Shown: in pieces, positions 17,744 through 27,012 of the stretch
How positions within the stretch are numbered: position 1 is the first letter of the stretch
How the letters are laid out: the number at the start of each line of letters is the position of its first letter
The notes under the pieces: model-generated
The model's input: the letters and a program-made list of their open reading frames with translations, nothing else
Told to the model about the DNA's origin: nothing
Database searches by the model: none
Translations under genes and position numbers: made by a program
Assembly: GCA_902557215.1 (NCBI GenBank)
Contig: CACDZM010000003.1
Location: forward strand, 1-64,000
Length of the DNA: 64,000 nt
Source of the DNA: an uncultured Pelagibacteraceae bacterium
GTDB lineage: Bacteria; Pseudomonadota; Alphaproteobacteria; Pelagibacterales; Pelagibacteraceae
Direction of reading: 5' to 3'

Positions 17744-18247
17744 ATGAATATAATAATTTATACAGTGGTTATATTAACCATTTTTTATTTTTTATTACGT
17801 TTAATAACCAACATTTCATCTAGAAAAATTTCAAAAGGTCTAAGATTTTTAATTATATTAGGATTAATTGCTTTAGCAGTCTTGTTTGCTATTGGTGGCA
17901 AATTTTTATTAACCTTACCTCTTACTTTGGCAAGTCTAGCTTTATTAAAATTAAAAGGTTTATCTATTTTCCAATTAATTTCTCTTTTTAGACTTATTCA
18001 GACATTAAGAAGATCTGGTCGCTTTTCTTTCAACCAAGCAGGTACTAATAACGTTTCGTCGATATCAGTTTCAGAGGCATATAAAATTTTAAATTTAGAT
18101 ATGAATAAAAAAATCACAAAAGAAGATGTAAACAAAGCTTATGTTAAAATCCAAAAAAAAATCCACCCTGACGTTTCACCAGAAACTTCTCGATTATCTT
18201 CAATAGTAAATGAGGCAAAAGATATTGTATTAAAAGATATTTCCTAA
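17744..18247 (+). CDS. Membrane-anchored J-domain protein (DnaJ/TIM14-like)
   Basis: About 167 residues. An N-terminal TM helix, two or more further hydrophobic segments (about residues 35-75), then a C-terminal J-domain with HPD intact in KKIHPDV. It resembles Pam18/TIM14-type J proteins, which stimulate Hsp70 at a membrane. The ORF track starts at a GTG (17717) that would overlap the divergent ptrB start; ATG 17744 begins right at the hydrophobic segment and is preferred. Its stop overlaps the GT9 gene's stop by 4 bases (CTAA). Confidence 0.82.
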   Translation: MNIIIYTVVILTIFYFLLRLITNISSRKISKGLRFLIILGLIALAVLFAIGGKFLLTLPLTLASLALLKLKGLSIFQLISLFRLIQTLRRSGRFSFNQAGTNNVSSISVSEAYKILNLDMNKKITKEDVNKAYVKIQKKIHPDVSPETSRLSSIVNEAKDIVLKDIS

Positions 18248-19206
18248 TTGATAATTTCTATAAATTTATCAAATATTTTTTGAGAACTAATTTTTTCTTT
18301 ACCCAAAGTATTATGTGAGACTGTCTCTTCTCCATCAGGGATTATTGGAAACATCTTCGAGCTATAATTACCATAAATTAATGGTGTGTCTGCCATTAAA
18401 GTTATAGTCTTTACACCAAGTGCTGCAGATAAATGACTAAAACTAGTGTCATTGCAGATTGATAAGTTGCAATTTTTTATTAATGGCATTATTTCTCTGA
18501 GTGAAAAATCGTCTAATGGTTTACAAAGACCACTAAATTCTGAGCTTAAAATATCACGTAAAATAACTTGTTCTTCTTCGTTTTTTCCTGTTGCAAGAAA
18601 AAATTTACAATTTTTTATTTTTGATATTTTATCAATCACTTTAATAAAAGTATTAGCAGGAATTCTCTTAGTTGGACCAGAGCCCCCTATTCCTAAAAGA
18701 ATATTAATTTCTTTTTCATCAATTTGAAATTTTTCAATCGTTTCTTGAGCTATCATATCATCTATTTCTATCTCTGGATCATCTTTAACTGTTAATTCAA
18801 ATTTTTCTTTTATAAATTTTTTTGGAGTTTCAGTTATGTGTTGTTGTTTTTTTTGGAACAAAGGATATTGAAACACTTCTTTAATCCCTGAAAATTTTGC
18901 AATTAAATTGTATCTTAGAGATGAATTAAAAATGATAATTTTATCAAAATTAAATTTTTTAATATCTTTAATTAAATTTAAACTTCCTAAAAGACCATCA
19001 TGTCTATTTTTGATTTCGTTATCCCTTTCCAAAAAGATTATTTTGTCAATATAACTTGTTTGATATAAATATTGATCAGCTTTAGAATTTTTTTTAACAA
19101 GTAAACTTATAGGCGAATTGAATTTGTCAGATAATGCCTTAATAAAGGGTAAAAAAATAATATTATCACCAATACCCTTTCTACTTTGTACTGCTAATAT
19201 TTTCAT
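18244..19206 (-). CDS. Glycosyltransferase family 9 (heptosyltransferase-like)
   Basis: GT-B fold transferase of about 320 residues. It begins MKILAVQSRKGIGDNIIFLP, typical of GT9 (ADP-heptose:LPS heptosyltransferases), and carries GIGGSGPTKR and NCNLSICNDTSFSHLSAALG in the donor-binding domain. It probably adds a sugar to the LPS core or another surface glycan. The ORF track begins upstream at 19338, inside the divergent aldolase gene; ATG 19206 matches the family start. The sugar donor is unknown. Confidence 0.85.
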   Translation of the reverse strand: MKILAVQSRKGIGDNIIFLPFIKALSDKFNSPISLLVKKNSKADQYLYQTSYIDKIIFLERDNEIKNRHDGLLGSLNLIKDIKKFNFDKIIIFNSSLRYNLIAKFSGIKEVFQYPLFQKKQQHITETPKKFIKEKFELTVKDDPEIEIDDMIAQETIEKFQIDEKEINILLGIGGSGPTKRIPANTFIKVIDKISKIKNCKFFLATGKNEEEQVILRDILSSEFSGLCKPLDDFSLREIMPLIKNCNLSICNDTSFSHLSAALGVKTITLMADTPLIYGNYSSKMFPIIPDGEETVSHNTLGKEKISSQKIFDKFIEIIN

Positions 19207-19255
19207 ATGGTATTTATAAACTTTTATAACTATACTTTTTACATAAAATTTTATT

Positions 19256-20140
19256 ATGACAAAAATAAGTGGAATTTTTGCTGCTACAATGTCTGTTATC
19301 AATCCAGATTTAAGTCTTAATATCGAAAAAACAATCAATCATGCGGAAAGCCTTATTGATCAAGGTTGTCATGGAACAGCAATATTTGGTAGTACCGGAC
19401 AAGCACAATTAATTTCAATTTCAGAAAAAATCAACTTATTAAATAAACTCTCAGAGAGCAAATATAAAGACAAACACCTAATTGGTACTGGTTTAAATTC
19501 CCTTAGTGAAACTATTAACTTAATTAAAATTGCGAGCTCTTTAAATTTCAACAAATTTTTAATAATGCCACCAGCCTATTATAAATATGGTGATACTGAG
19601 GTCATGGAGTTTTACAAAAAAATTATAGAGGCCGTTCCTGAATGTAAAATTATTCTTTACAATTTTGAGAAATTATCTGGATACAAATTTAGCATCAAAT
19701 GTGTCAATGAGCTTGTTAAAAGGTTTCCCGATCAAATCGTAGGGGTTAAAGACAGTTCTTATAACTTATATGAAAATTTAAAATTAAAGAATTTTTCTAT
19801 CTTTCCTGGTTCTGAACTTAAATTATTAAAAGGTTTAGAATTGGGATGTTCGGGTATAATAACAGCTACGTGTAATGTAACAGCAGCGCTTTCAAGAAAA
19901 GTTTATGACGATTTTTTTTCAGGTGCAAAACAATTAAATAATAAAAAATTATGCGAGGTAAGAGCCATTTTTGATAAATATAATTTGATTTCAGGTTTAC
20001 ATACTTTTTGTTCTCAAGAAAATGAAATTTATAAAAATGTTCTACCGCCCTTAAGTATCTTAAATCAAAGTGATCAAAAAAATTTAATTGAAGCTTTGAA
20101 AAATTTAAATTTTACGAATAAACCACCTCTCGCAGCATAA
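19256..20140 (+). CDS. Dihydrodipicolinate synthase-family aldolase (DapA superfamily, not classical DapA)
   Basis: TIM-barrel class I aldolase of 294 residues. The Schiff-base lysine is Lys165 (GVKDSS) and the active-site tyrosine is Tyr135 (ILYNFEKL). The GSTGQA loop replaces the usual GTTGE. The classical YNVPxRT motif with its substrate-binding arginine is replaced by YNFEKLSGY, so it probably does not make dihydrodipicolinate; a keto-acid aldolase such as for KDPG-like, neuraminate-like or hydroxyproline-related substrates is more likely. Followed after 1 base by cfa. Confidence 0.8.
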   Translation: MTKISGIFAATMSVINPDLSLNIEKTINHAESLIDQGCHGTAIFGSTGQAQLISISEKINLLNKLSESKYKDKHLIGTGLNSLSETINLIKIASSLNFNKFLIMPPAYYKYGDTEVMEFYKKIIEAVPECKIILYNFEKLSGYKFSIKCVNELVKRFPDQIVGVKDSSYNLYENLKLKNFSIFPGSELKLLKGLELGCSGIITATCNVTAALSRKVYDDFFSGAKQLNNKKLCEVRAIFDKYNLISGLHTFCSQENEIYKNVLPPLSILNQSDQKNLIEALKNLNFTNKPPLAA

Positions 20141-20141
20141 G

Positions 20142-21329
20142 ATGTATCTTGCAAGTTTCTTAAATAAAATTTTTAAAAAAGGTGGTTTCATCTTAACTGA
20201 TGCTGACTCGAAAGATTATATAATAGGCAATCCTGGGGAACAGCCTATGAAAATAAAACTTTTGAATAAAAAGCTTCATTATAAACTTTTGTTACATCCC
20301 GATTTATATTTCGGTGAGGCATACACAAAAGGAGATTTGATTATAGAAAATGGAAATTTAAGTGATTTTTTAGATTTAGCATTAATGAATTTCGGAAGAG
20401 GGCCTTTGAATTTTTTTAGTTACATAATAAATAGACTTAGAGGATCTTACAGATACTTAACAAATTTTAATTTTATTAAAAAATCTAAAATGAATGTTTC
20501 CCATCATTATGATATTTCTGATGATTTATATGATTTATTTCTAGATCCAAAGAGACAATATTCATGTGCTTATTTCAAAAAAGAGACTGATAGTTTAGAA
20601 GTTGCTCAAAATAATAAAATTCAACATATTATAAAAAAATTAAATATTAAAAAAAATCAAAAAGTTTTAGACATAGGTTGTGGTTGGGGTTCATTAGCAT
20701 TTGATATAGCAAAAAGTGCAAGTTGTGAGGTTACTGGAATTACTTTATCAGAAAATCAATTTAATTTTTGTGAAAAAAAATCAAAAGAAATGAATTTAGA
20801 AAATCAAGTAAAATTTAGATTGATGGATTATAGAGAACTTAAAGAAAAATTTGATAGAATAGTAAGTGTTGGAATGTTTGAGCATGTAGGAAGAAAATTT
20901 TATAAAAAATTTTTTAATCAAATTGAAAATTTATTAAAAGATGATGGTGTTTCATTGATACATACCATCGGATCTGTTGATCCTCCTCGAGACCCACATC
21001 CCTGGATAACAAAATATATTTTTCCTGGTGGGTATACACCGAGTTTAAGTGAAGTTACCAACCCAATTGAAAAAGCGGGCCTTATCGTTACAGATATAGA
21101 GGTTCTAAGACTTCATTACTCTCACACATTAAGACATTGGAAAGAAAATTGTATTAAAAACAAACAAAAGATCACACAAATGTTTGATGAAAAATTTTTT
21201 AGGATGTGGGAGTTTTACTTAACAGGTTGTGAAATGGCATTTAAATGGGGTGATCAAGTTGTATATCAATTTCAACTTACGAAAAATTATCAATCAACTC
21301 CTGTTACTAGAGACTATATTTATCAATAA
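20142..21329 (+). CDS. cfa: Cyclopropane-fatty-acyl-phospholipid synthase
   Basis: SAM-dependent enzyme that adds a methylene bridge to unsaturated acyl chains of membrane phospholipids. It has 395 residues, with an N-terminal lipid-binding domain and a C-terminal Rossmann methyltransferase domain holding VLDIGCGWGSLAFDIA. The C-terminal half has VGMFEHVG, DPHPWITKYIFPGGY and the LRHWKEN conserved stretch. It starts 1 base after the aldolase gene. A mycolic-acid type paralogue is unlikely in this lineage. Confidence 0.93.
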   Translation: MYLASFLNKIFKKGGFILTDADSKDYIIGNPGEQPMKIKLLNKKLHYKLLLHPDLYFGEAYTKGDLIIENGNLSDFLDLALMNFGRGPLNFFSYIINRLRGSYRYLTNFNFIKKSKMNVSHHYDISDDLYDLFLDPKRQYSCAYFKKETDSLEVAQNNKIQHIIKKLNIKKNQKVLDIGCGWGSLAFDIAKSASCEVTGITLSENQFNFCEKKSKEMNLENQVKFRLMDYRELKEKFDRIVSVGMFEHVGRKFYKKFFNQIENLLKDDGVSLIHTIGSVDPPRDPHPWITKYIFPGGYTPSLSEVTNPIEKAGLIVTDIEVLRLHYSHTLRHWKENCIKNKQKITQMFDEKFFRMWEFYLTGCEMAFKWGDQVVYQFQLTKNYQSTPVTRDYIYQ

Positions 21330-21358
21330 ATTATTGATAGAATTAGCTTTCTTTAATA

Positions 21359-22549
21359 ATGAAAAAAAAGCATAAAAAATCAAAAAAAAAAACAAAAACT
21401 AAAAAAAAAAATAAAGTTAATAAATTTAAAAGAAAAGTAAATAAAATAAAAAAAAGTACAAAAAAAAAGAAAAAAACAAAATTTATTAAAAAAAAGAAAA
21501 CTATTAAACTTAAAAAATTAAATTATCAATCACAAGTAAAAAAAAAACAAGAAGATAGCTTAATCTTAAAATTAGTTAAATTTCAATTATCTCTCAAACC
21601 CCAGTTTAATTTTAAATTTAATTTAAATTTAGAAAAATATATTCAAGGTTTTTTTGACAAAATTTCAGAGACTATTTCCAGTTATAAGATATTAAAAACC
21701 GATGAAAAAAGAAGAATTAAGATAGAAAAAATTGAAAAAGAAAGAAGGGAAAAAATAGAAGAAGCAGAAAGAAAAAAAGACGAGGAAACTTTAAGATTAA
21801 AGTTGAAAGAACAAACACTTAAAGAAGAAGAAAGATTAGAAAGACAAAGGACTAAAGACATAAAATTATTTTTGAGAAAAGAACAAGCACTTTTGAGGAT
21901 AGAACAAGCAGAAAAACAAAAACAATTTTTAAAACAATTAAGATTAGATAAACAAATTGAAAAATTTAGAATAAGAGAGGTCAAGGAATTAGAAAAACTT
22001 GAGAAAATTTCGTTAAAAGAAAAAAGAGAAGATTATTCTGGATTACAAGAGAGAATTGACAAACTTAAAGAAAAATACAGATTACTGCGGGATCAAAAAA
22101 TCAAAGAAAGAGTTGAAGCGCTAGGAATCAAGCTTCAAGGTGACGAAGATAGAGAAACTTTATTAGAAAAAGAAAAGGAATATACTTTAGCGAGACAAAA
22201 AATTGAATTTGCACTTGAAAGTTTTTATAGAAGTGCAAGCAGTTTAGTATTTCAACTAAATAAAAGACATATTACACGAGATATGTCAATTTTTCGATGT
22301 ATAGATAGGAGATTTGAAACTGGAGAAGTTTTTATAAAATGGGACGAGTCATCAGACGATGAATGGTTACTATTGATTTATATTAAAAATAATTCTCCGG
22401 ATGAAGGAATTGTCATAGAAGATAAAACAAATCCAGAAAAAAATCTTTCCCACGAGTTTAGAAATGTGGATATTTTTAAAGCCTCAGACACCATGGTAGA
22501 CTCTTTAACACAACTCATTGCTAGAAAAAGAGCCAAAAATAATAATTAA
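21359..22549 (+). CDS. Lysine-rich coiled-coil protein of unknown function
   Basis: A 396-residue protein I do not recognise. About 32 of the first 59 residues are lysine. Residues about 110-260 are almost entirely E/K/R/L/Q heptad-like helix (repeated EKIEKERREKIEEAERK-type segments) and should form a long coiled coil. The last about 110 residues contain a mixed, apparently globular domain (RCIDRRFETGEVFIKW, DEWLLLIYIKN). No signal peptide or TM segment. The tail suggests nucleic-acid or membrane-phosphate binding, but this is inference. Next to cfa and a small membrane protein. Confidence 0.8.
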   Translation: MKKKHKKSKKKTKTKKKNKVNKFKRKVNKIKKSTKKKKKTKFIKKKKTIKLKKLNYQSQVKKKQEDSLILKLVKFQLSLKPQFNFKFNLNLEKYIQGFFDKISETISSYKILKTDEKRRIKIEKIEKERREKIEEAERKKDEETLRLKLKEQTLKEEERLERQRTKDIKLFLRKEQALLRIEQAEKQKQFLKQLRLDKQIEKFRIREVKELEKLEKISLKEKREDYSGLQERIDKLKEKYRLLRDQKIKERVEALGIKLQGDEDRETLLEKEKEYTLARQKIEFALESFYRSASSLVFQLNKRHITRDMSIFRCIDRRFETGEVFIKWDESSDDEWLLLIYIKNNSPDEGIVIEDKTNPEKNLSHEFRNVDIFKASDTMVDSLTQLIARKRAKNNN

Positions 22550-22579
22550 ATAATAAGATTTAATTAGGTATTATATCTT

Positions 22580-22873
22580 ATGATTATAGGGTCTATTTTT
22601 TTTGTAATTTTATATTTAGTCTTTAGATACATCATAGCTTGGATAACTTATTTAAATAACTTAGATCCAAGACTTGGTGATAGTACATGGAGATTTACTT
22701 ATGATTATCCTGTCATCGGAGAAAGAGATGTGTCAGATTTAGATGATAAAGATTTTGTGAGACTTAGAAGAAAAAAAAATAATATTGTATTATTAATGTA
22801 TTCTATAGTTTTAGTAATGTTTATAGCCTCTATGTCTTTATTAAGTAAATTTTTGTTATTTTTCTTTAGTTAG
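22580..22873 (+). CDS. Small membrane protein of unknown function
   Basis: A 97-residue protein with one or two hydrophobic segments at the N-terminus (about 1-22) and one at the C-terminus (about 72-97), with a charged middle (RLGDSTWRFTYDYPVIGERD). I do not recognise a family. The gap to the lysine-rich gene is 30 bases on the same strand, so it may be co-transcribed. Its stop overlaps the convergent DCC gene by 8 bases. Confidence 0.7.
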   Translation: MIIGSIFFVILYLVFRYIIAWITYLNNLDPRLGDSTWRFTYDYPVIGERDVSDLDDKDFVRLRRKKNNIVLLMYSIVLVMFIASMSLLSKFLLFFFS

Positions 22874-23219
22874 TTTTTTTCAATTGTTTTCTATTCTTAA
22901 TATAAAGAAAAAAAGCTACTATTTCATATACTACAGAAAATATATTGAAAATTATTGGTAACTTAAAAAAATTATAAAGAAATCTATATTTTGGCATTTT
23001 TTTCCATAACAATAAAAATGCTTTTGCGCCTCCTAAAACATTATCACCATCTTTTACATGAAGTCTTCTTAAAAGCTGTTTGCTATCTTTAGAGGTTTCT
23101 TTTTCGGCTAACTCATTGTTTGTAATATCAACCCAATTAATTTCGTTTATTTCTTCTTTTTTATAAAGATCAATTTCAGCCTTACAAATTTTACAAGAAT
23201 TATTAAAATAAACTTTCAT
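22866..23219 (-). CDS. DUF393/DCC-family thiol-disulfide oxidoreductase-like protein
   Basis: A 117-residue thioredoxin-like protein. The N-terminal motif YFNNSCKICKAEIDLYKK contains a CxxC pair typical of the DCC family, and the C-terminal half (FLLLWKKMPKYRFLYNFFKLP) is the usual aromatic-rich hydrophobic part. Activity has not been firmly established for the family. Confidence 0.83.
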   Translation of the reverse strand: MKVYFNNSCKICKAEIDLYKKEEINEINWVDITNNELAEKETSKDSKQLLRRLHVKDGDNVLGGAKAFLLLWKKMPKYRFLYNFFKLPIIFNIFSVVYEIVAFFLYIKNRKQLKKTN

Positions 23220-23313
23220 AATTATAGGATTTAATACTGATTTGTCTTATAAATGTACATGCGTAAAATACTCTAGTTGAAAATTCCATGAAACAATCTA
23301 TTTAATGTATTTT

Positions 23314-24726
23314 ATGAGTAATTTCTTCGAAAAATCTGACCTATCAAGAAAAGAGGCTGAAAGTATTATTTCAGACACTTTGCGAAAATGTGATGATGGT
23401 GAATTATATTTAGAAAATTCGAAATCTGAATCAATATTATTAGACGATAACAAAATCAAAAATTCAAATTATAATTCAGATTTAGGATTTGGTTTTAGAG
23501 CTATATCTGATGAAGTAGTGGCTTATTCTCACTCTAATGAAATTTCCAAGAACTCTTTAAAACAATCCTCAGAAAATTTAAAGTCTACATTAAAATCTGT
23601 CAAAGGTACTTATAATCATGAAATTCCTAAATCAAATAAAAAGTATTATGACAATATTAATCCGATTGAGCAAAAATCTCTTAATGAAAAAATTAAAATA
23701 TTGAACGATGTAAATGATTATTTACGATCTAAAGGTGACAAAGTTAAACAAGTTACAGCTAATTTTTTGGGAGAGCAAAAGTCTGTTGAAATAATTAGAT
23801 GTGGTGGAGAGACTTTGTCAGATGTTCGACCCTTGATAAGATTTAACGTGTCAGTTATGCTTGAGAAAAATGGAAGAAAAGAAACGGGTGTATACGGTGT
23901 TGGTGGAAGACAATCTTACGATTCATATTTAAAAGATGAAAATTGGAAAAGTGTTTGTGATGAGGCTTTAAGAATAGCATCAGTAAATTTGGAAAGCAAA
24001 CCTGCGCCAGCAGGTGAAATGAAGGTTGTTCTAGGACCTGGATGGCCAGCAATATTAATTCATGAGGCTGTCGGTCATGGTTTAGAGGGAGATTTTAATA
24101 GAAAGAAAACTTCAGCATTTCATAATCTAATGGGCCAAAAAGTTGCAAGTGAAGGAGTTACAATTATTGATGATGGTACCATTGATAATAGAAGAGGTAG
24201 TCTTACTATTGACGATGAGGGAACACCAACAGAAAAAACGGTTTTAATTGAAAATGGAATTTTAAAAAATTTTATGCAAGACAGACTAAACGCACGTTTG
24301 ATGAAAACAAGATCTACTGGAAGTGGAAGAAGAGAAAACTATAGACATATAGTTCTACCAAGAATGAGAAATACGATGATGTTAAGCGGTAAGCAGACTC
24401 AAGAAGAAATGATTAAAGCTGTCGACAAAGGTATTTTCGCAGTTAGTTTTGGTGGTGGACAAGTTGATATTACATCTGGAAAATTTGTATTTAATTGCAC
24501 TGAAGCATATGAAATTGTTGACGGTAAAATTGGATCGCCAATTAAAGGTGCAACGTTAATTGGTGATGGTCCTTCAATTTTAAAAGAAGTTTCCATGGTG
24601 GGAAATGACATGATGATGGACCCTGGTATTGGGACATGTGGTAAAGCAGGACAAGGTGTACCAGTAGGTGTTGCACAACCATCAATATTAATCGATAAGA
24701 TGACTGTGGGTGGTACAAAACTTTAA
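23314..24726 (+). CDS. tldD: Metalloprotease TldD
   Basis: Zinc peptidase partner of the TldD/TldE heterodimer that cleaves unstructured peptides and processes ribosomally made peptide antibiotics. The metal-binding motif HEAVGHGLEGDF is near residue 248, with RSTGSGRREN and the C-terminal GIGTCGKAGQGVPVG. About 470 residues, normal. The track starts at ATG 23305 and another ATG lies at 23314; MSNFFEKS is the more typical N-terminus, so I prefer 23314. TldE follows with no gap. Confidence 0.95.
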   Translation: MSNFFEKSDLSRKEAESIISDTLRKCDDGELYLENSKSESILLDDNKIKNSNYNSDLGFGFRAISDEVVAYSHSNEISKNSLKQSSENLKSTLKSVKGTYNHEIPKSNKKYYDNINPIEQKSLNEKIKILNDVNDYLRSKGDKVKQVTANFLGEQKSVEIIRCGGETLSDVRPLIRFNVSVMLEKNGRKETGVYGVGGRQSYDSYLKDENWKSVCDEALRIASVNLESKPAPAGEMKVVLGPGWPAILIHEAVGHGLEGDFNRKKTSAFHNLMGQKVASEGVTIIDDGTIDNRRGSLTIDDEGTPTEKTVLIENGILKNFMQDRLNARLMKTRSTGSGRRENYRHIVLPRMRNTMMLSGKQTQEEMIKAVDKGIFAVSFGGGQVDITSGKFVFNCTEAYEIVDGKIGSPIKGATLIGDGPSILKEVSMVGNDMMMDPGIGTCGKAGQGVPVGVAQPSILIDKMTVGGTKL

Positions 24727-26043
24727 ATGGTTAAAGATCAAGAATTTTTAGAGAAAAAAGCATCATATTGTTTAGGCTTAGCCAAGAAATTAGGTGCAAC
24801 AGACTCAAGTGTTGTTGTAAAAAATTCAGTTTCTGAAACTGTTAATTTTAGAAATAGTAAATTAGATGAGTCTAACAGGTCAGATGATCTAGGCATAAGT
24901 ATCACGACTTATATTGGTAAAAAAAAATCATCAATATCATCCTCTAATTTGCTTAATGATAATTTGAATATTTTGATAGAAAAATGTGTCGAAACTACAA
25001 AAAATACTCCTGAGGATGAATTCAATTCCTTACCAGACAAAGATTTATTAGCAAAAGAAGTTAGAGATTTAGATCTTTATGATGATAGTCATATAGCGAA
25101 TGATCAAAAAATAGATTATTTAAAGAAATTAGAGGCCGCTGCTTCAAACGATAAAAAAATCGTCAATACTGAATCTAGTTTTACTCAAAATAAATCTAAT
25201 TTTGTTTTAGCTAATAGCGAAGGTTTTTGTGATGGTTACAAAACATCCTCATTTACAGCATCGAGTGTAACAGTTGCAAAAAATGAAAAAAGCATGGAAA
25301 GAGATTACGAATATTCTAGCAAATGTTTTCTTAAAGATCTAGATGATGCAGAGAAATTAGGAAATCTAGCTGCTAATCAAACTATTAGAAAATTAAATCC
25401 AAAAAAAATTGGGAGTGAAAAAATTGCTATAATTTTTGATAAAAGAATAGCTAAGGGAATGTTAAGTACTTTTGCAAGCGCTATTTCTTCATCAGCAATA
25501 TCAAGAGGAACTTCTTTTCTAAAAGATAAAATTAATCAAAAAATATTCTCAGATAAAATTAATGTATTTGACAAACCTGATATGCTCAAAGGGTTAGGCT
25601 CAAGAAATTTTGATACTGAAGGGGTAAAGACTGACACACTTAAACTAGTGGATGAAGGAATTTTAAAACATTATTTGATTGATACATACAATGGAAAAAA
25701 ATTAAATCTTAAATCTAATGGAAGATGTGGAGGAACTAGTAATCTTTATTTTGAAAATGGAAATACTAATTTTAAAGATTTACTGAATTCAGACTCAAAA
25801 AGTCTCTATATTACTGAAACTATAGGACATGGGAGTAATATTGTGACCGGAGATTATTCAGTTGGAGCAACAGGGTTTTTGGTTGAAAATGGTGAGTTTA
25901 AATATCCAATAAATGAAATTACCATAGCAGGTAATTTTAAAGATATGTTTCAAAATATCACTTTAGCAAATGATTTGGAGTTTAAATATCCAACTAACTC
26001 ACCAACCATGTTAATAGAGGGAATGGTTGTTGCTGGTAAATGA
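24727..26043 (+). CDS. pmbA: Metalloprotease-like subunit TldE (PmbA)
   Basis: Non-catalytic or partner subunit of the TldD/TldE protease, 438 residues; the HExxxH motif is absent, as expected of TldE. Conserved family segments GTSNLYFENG and ETIGHGSNIVTGDYSVGATGF occur in the C-terminal half. The start abuts the tldD stop and the stop overlaps the next gene by 4 bases (ATGA), which implies translational coupling. Confidence 0.94.
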   Translation: MVKDQEFLEKKASYCLGLAKKLGATDSSVVVKNSVSETVNFRNSKLDESNRSDDLGISITTYIGKKKSSISSSNLLNDNLNILIEKCVETTKNTPEDEFNSLPDKDLLAKEVRDLDLYDDSHIANDQKIDYLKKLEAAASNDKKIVNTESSFTQNKSNFVLANSEGFCDGYKTSSFTASSVTVAKNEKSMERDYEYSSKCFLKDLDDAEKLGNLAANQTIRKLNPKKIGSEKIAIIFDKRIAKGMLSTFASAISSSAISRGTSFLKDKINQKIFSDKINVFDKPDMLKGLGSRNFDTEGVKTDTLKLVDEGILKHYLIDTYNGKKLNLKSNGRCGGTSNLYFENGNTNFKDLLNSDSKSLYITETIGHGSNIVTGDYSVGATGFLVENGEFKYPINEITIAGNFKDMFQNITLANDLEFKYPTNSPTMLIEGMVVAGK

Positions 26044-27011
26044 GCGAATTTTGTATAATTGGCTCTGGTATATCTGGATCCACAATTGCAAATCTTCTAA
26101 ATAAAAAATATTCAGTAATTCTGTTTGACAAAGCAAGAGGCCCGGGCGGTCGTGCATCTTTTAAACGAATAAAAGGCAAAACAGGTTTTGATCATGGCAC
26201 CCAATATATTTCACCAAAAACTGAAGAATTTAAAAAATTTACTAAAAATTTAATAAAAAAAAAAATTTTAAAAGTATGGAATGGCAAACACGTTTTTCTT
26301 AATTCAAAAAAAAAAGAGGATAAAAAACATCTAAAAATAATTGGCAAAAATGGGAACAATGATATTAGTAAATATTTGCTTAAGAAAATTAATTGTAACT
26401 ACCATAGTGAATTAAAAAAAATCTATTATAAAAACAAACTCTGGTATTTGTTATTTGAGGATGGAAAAATGAGATCTTTTAAAAACCTTATTTTAACTTG
26501 TCCTTTTCCGCAATTAAAAAAACTTTCTAAGAAATTTATAAAAAATTCTTTTTTAAGTAAATCTATAAAAATGGATGCTAATATTACTACTATGATTGCT
26601 ATTAAAAAAAGTAAGAATTCAAATAGCAGCTATCTTTTTGAAGACCCCATTCTTGGTTGGGCTGGAAATGAAAACTCAAAAAAAAGGTTTAAATCAAAAT
26701 ATGATTTATGGACCCTTCAAAGTACGTTTGATTGGGCAAATAAAAAGATTAATAAAAACAAGAATAATAAAAAAGAAAATTCAAAAATTATGATTGATAA
26801 ATTTTTTAAACTTTCAAAAATCAAAAAAACAAAAATTTATTATTCACTTAATCATGGCTGGAGATACTCTTCAAATTCGAGACCATTTAAAATTAAGAGC
26901 TATTGGGATCCTAGGAAAAGACTGGGTGTTTGTGCTGATTGGTTTGTAGGACCAAGATTAGAGTCAGGATGGATAAGCGCACAGGATTTATTTAAGAAAA
27001 TCTCAAGATAA
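26040..27011 (+). CDS. FAD/NAD(P)-dependent oxidoreductase, renalase-like amine oxidase family
   Basis: A 323-residue flavoprotein. The dinucleotide-binding motif IIGSGISGSTIANLL is at residues 6-20 and the FDKARGPGGRAS that follows is typical of renalase-like/photolyase-associated oxidoreductases. C-terminal FAD-contact motif near GVCADWFVGPRLESGW. The substrate is unknown. A homopolymer of 11 adenines (26255-26265) is in frame. It ends 1 base from the convergent DUF6134 stop. Confidence 0.83.
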   Translation: MSEFCIIGSGISGSTIANLLNKKYSVILFDKARGPGGRASFKRIKGKTGFDHGTQYISPKTEEFKKFTKNLIKKKILKVWNGKHVFLNSKKKEDKKHLKIIGKNGNNDISKYLLKKINCNYHSELKKIYYKNKLWYLLFEDGKMRSFKNLILTCPFPQLKKLSKKFIKNSFLSKSIKMDANITTMIAIKKSKNSNSSYLFEDPILGWAGNENSKKRFKSKYDLWTLQSTFDWANKKINKNKNNKKENSKIMIDKFFKLSKIKKTKIYYSLNHGWRYSSNSRPFKIKSYWDPRKRLGVCADWFVGPRLESGWISAQDLFKKISR

Positions 27012-27012
27012 A

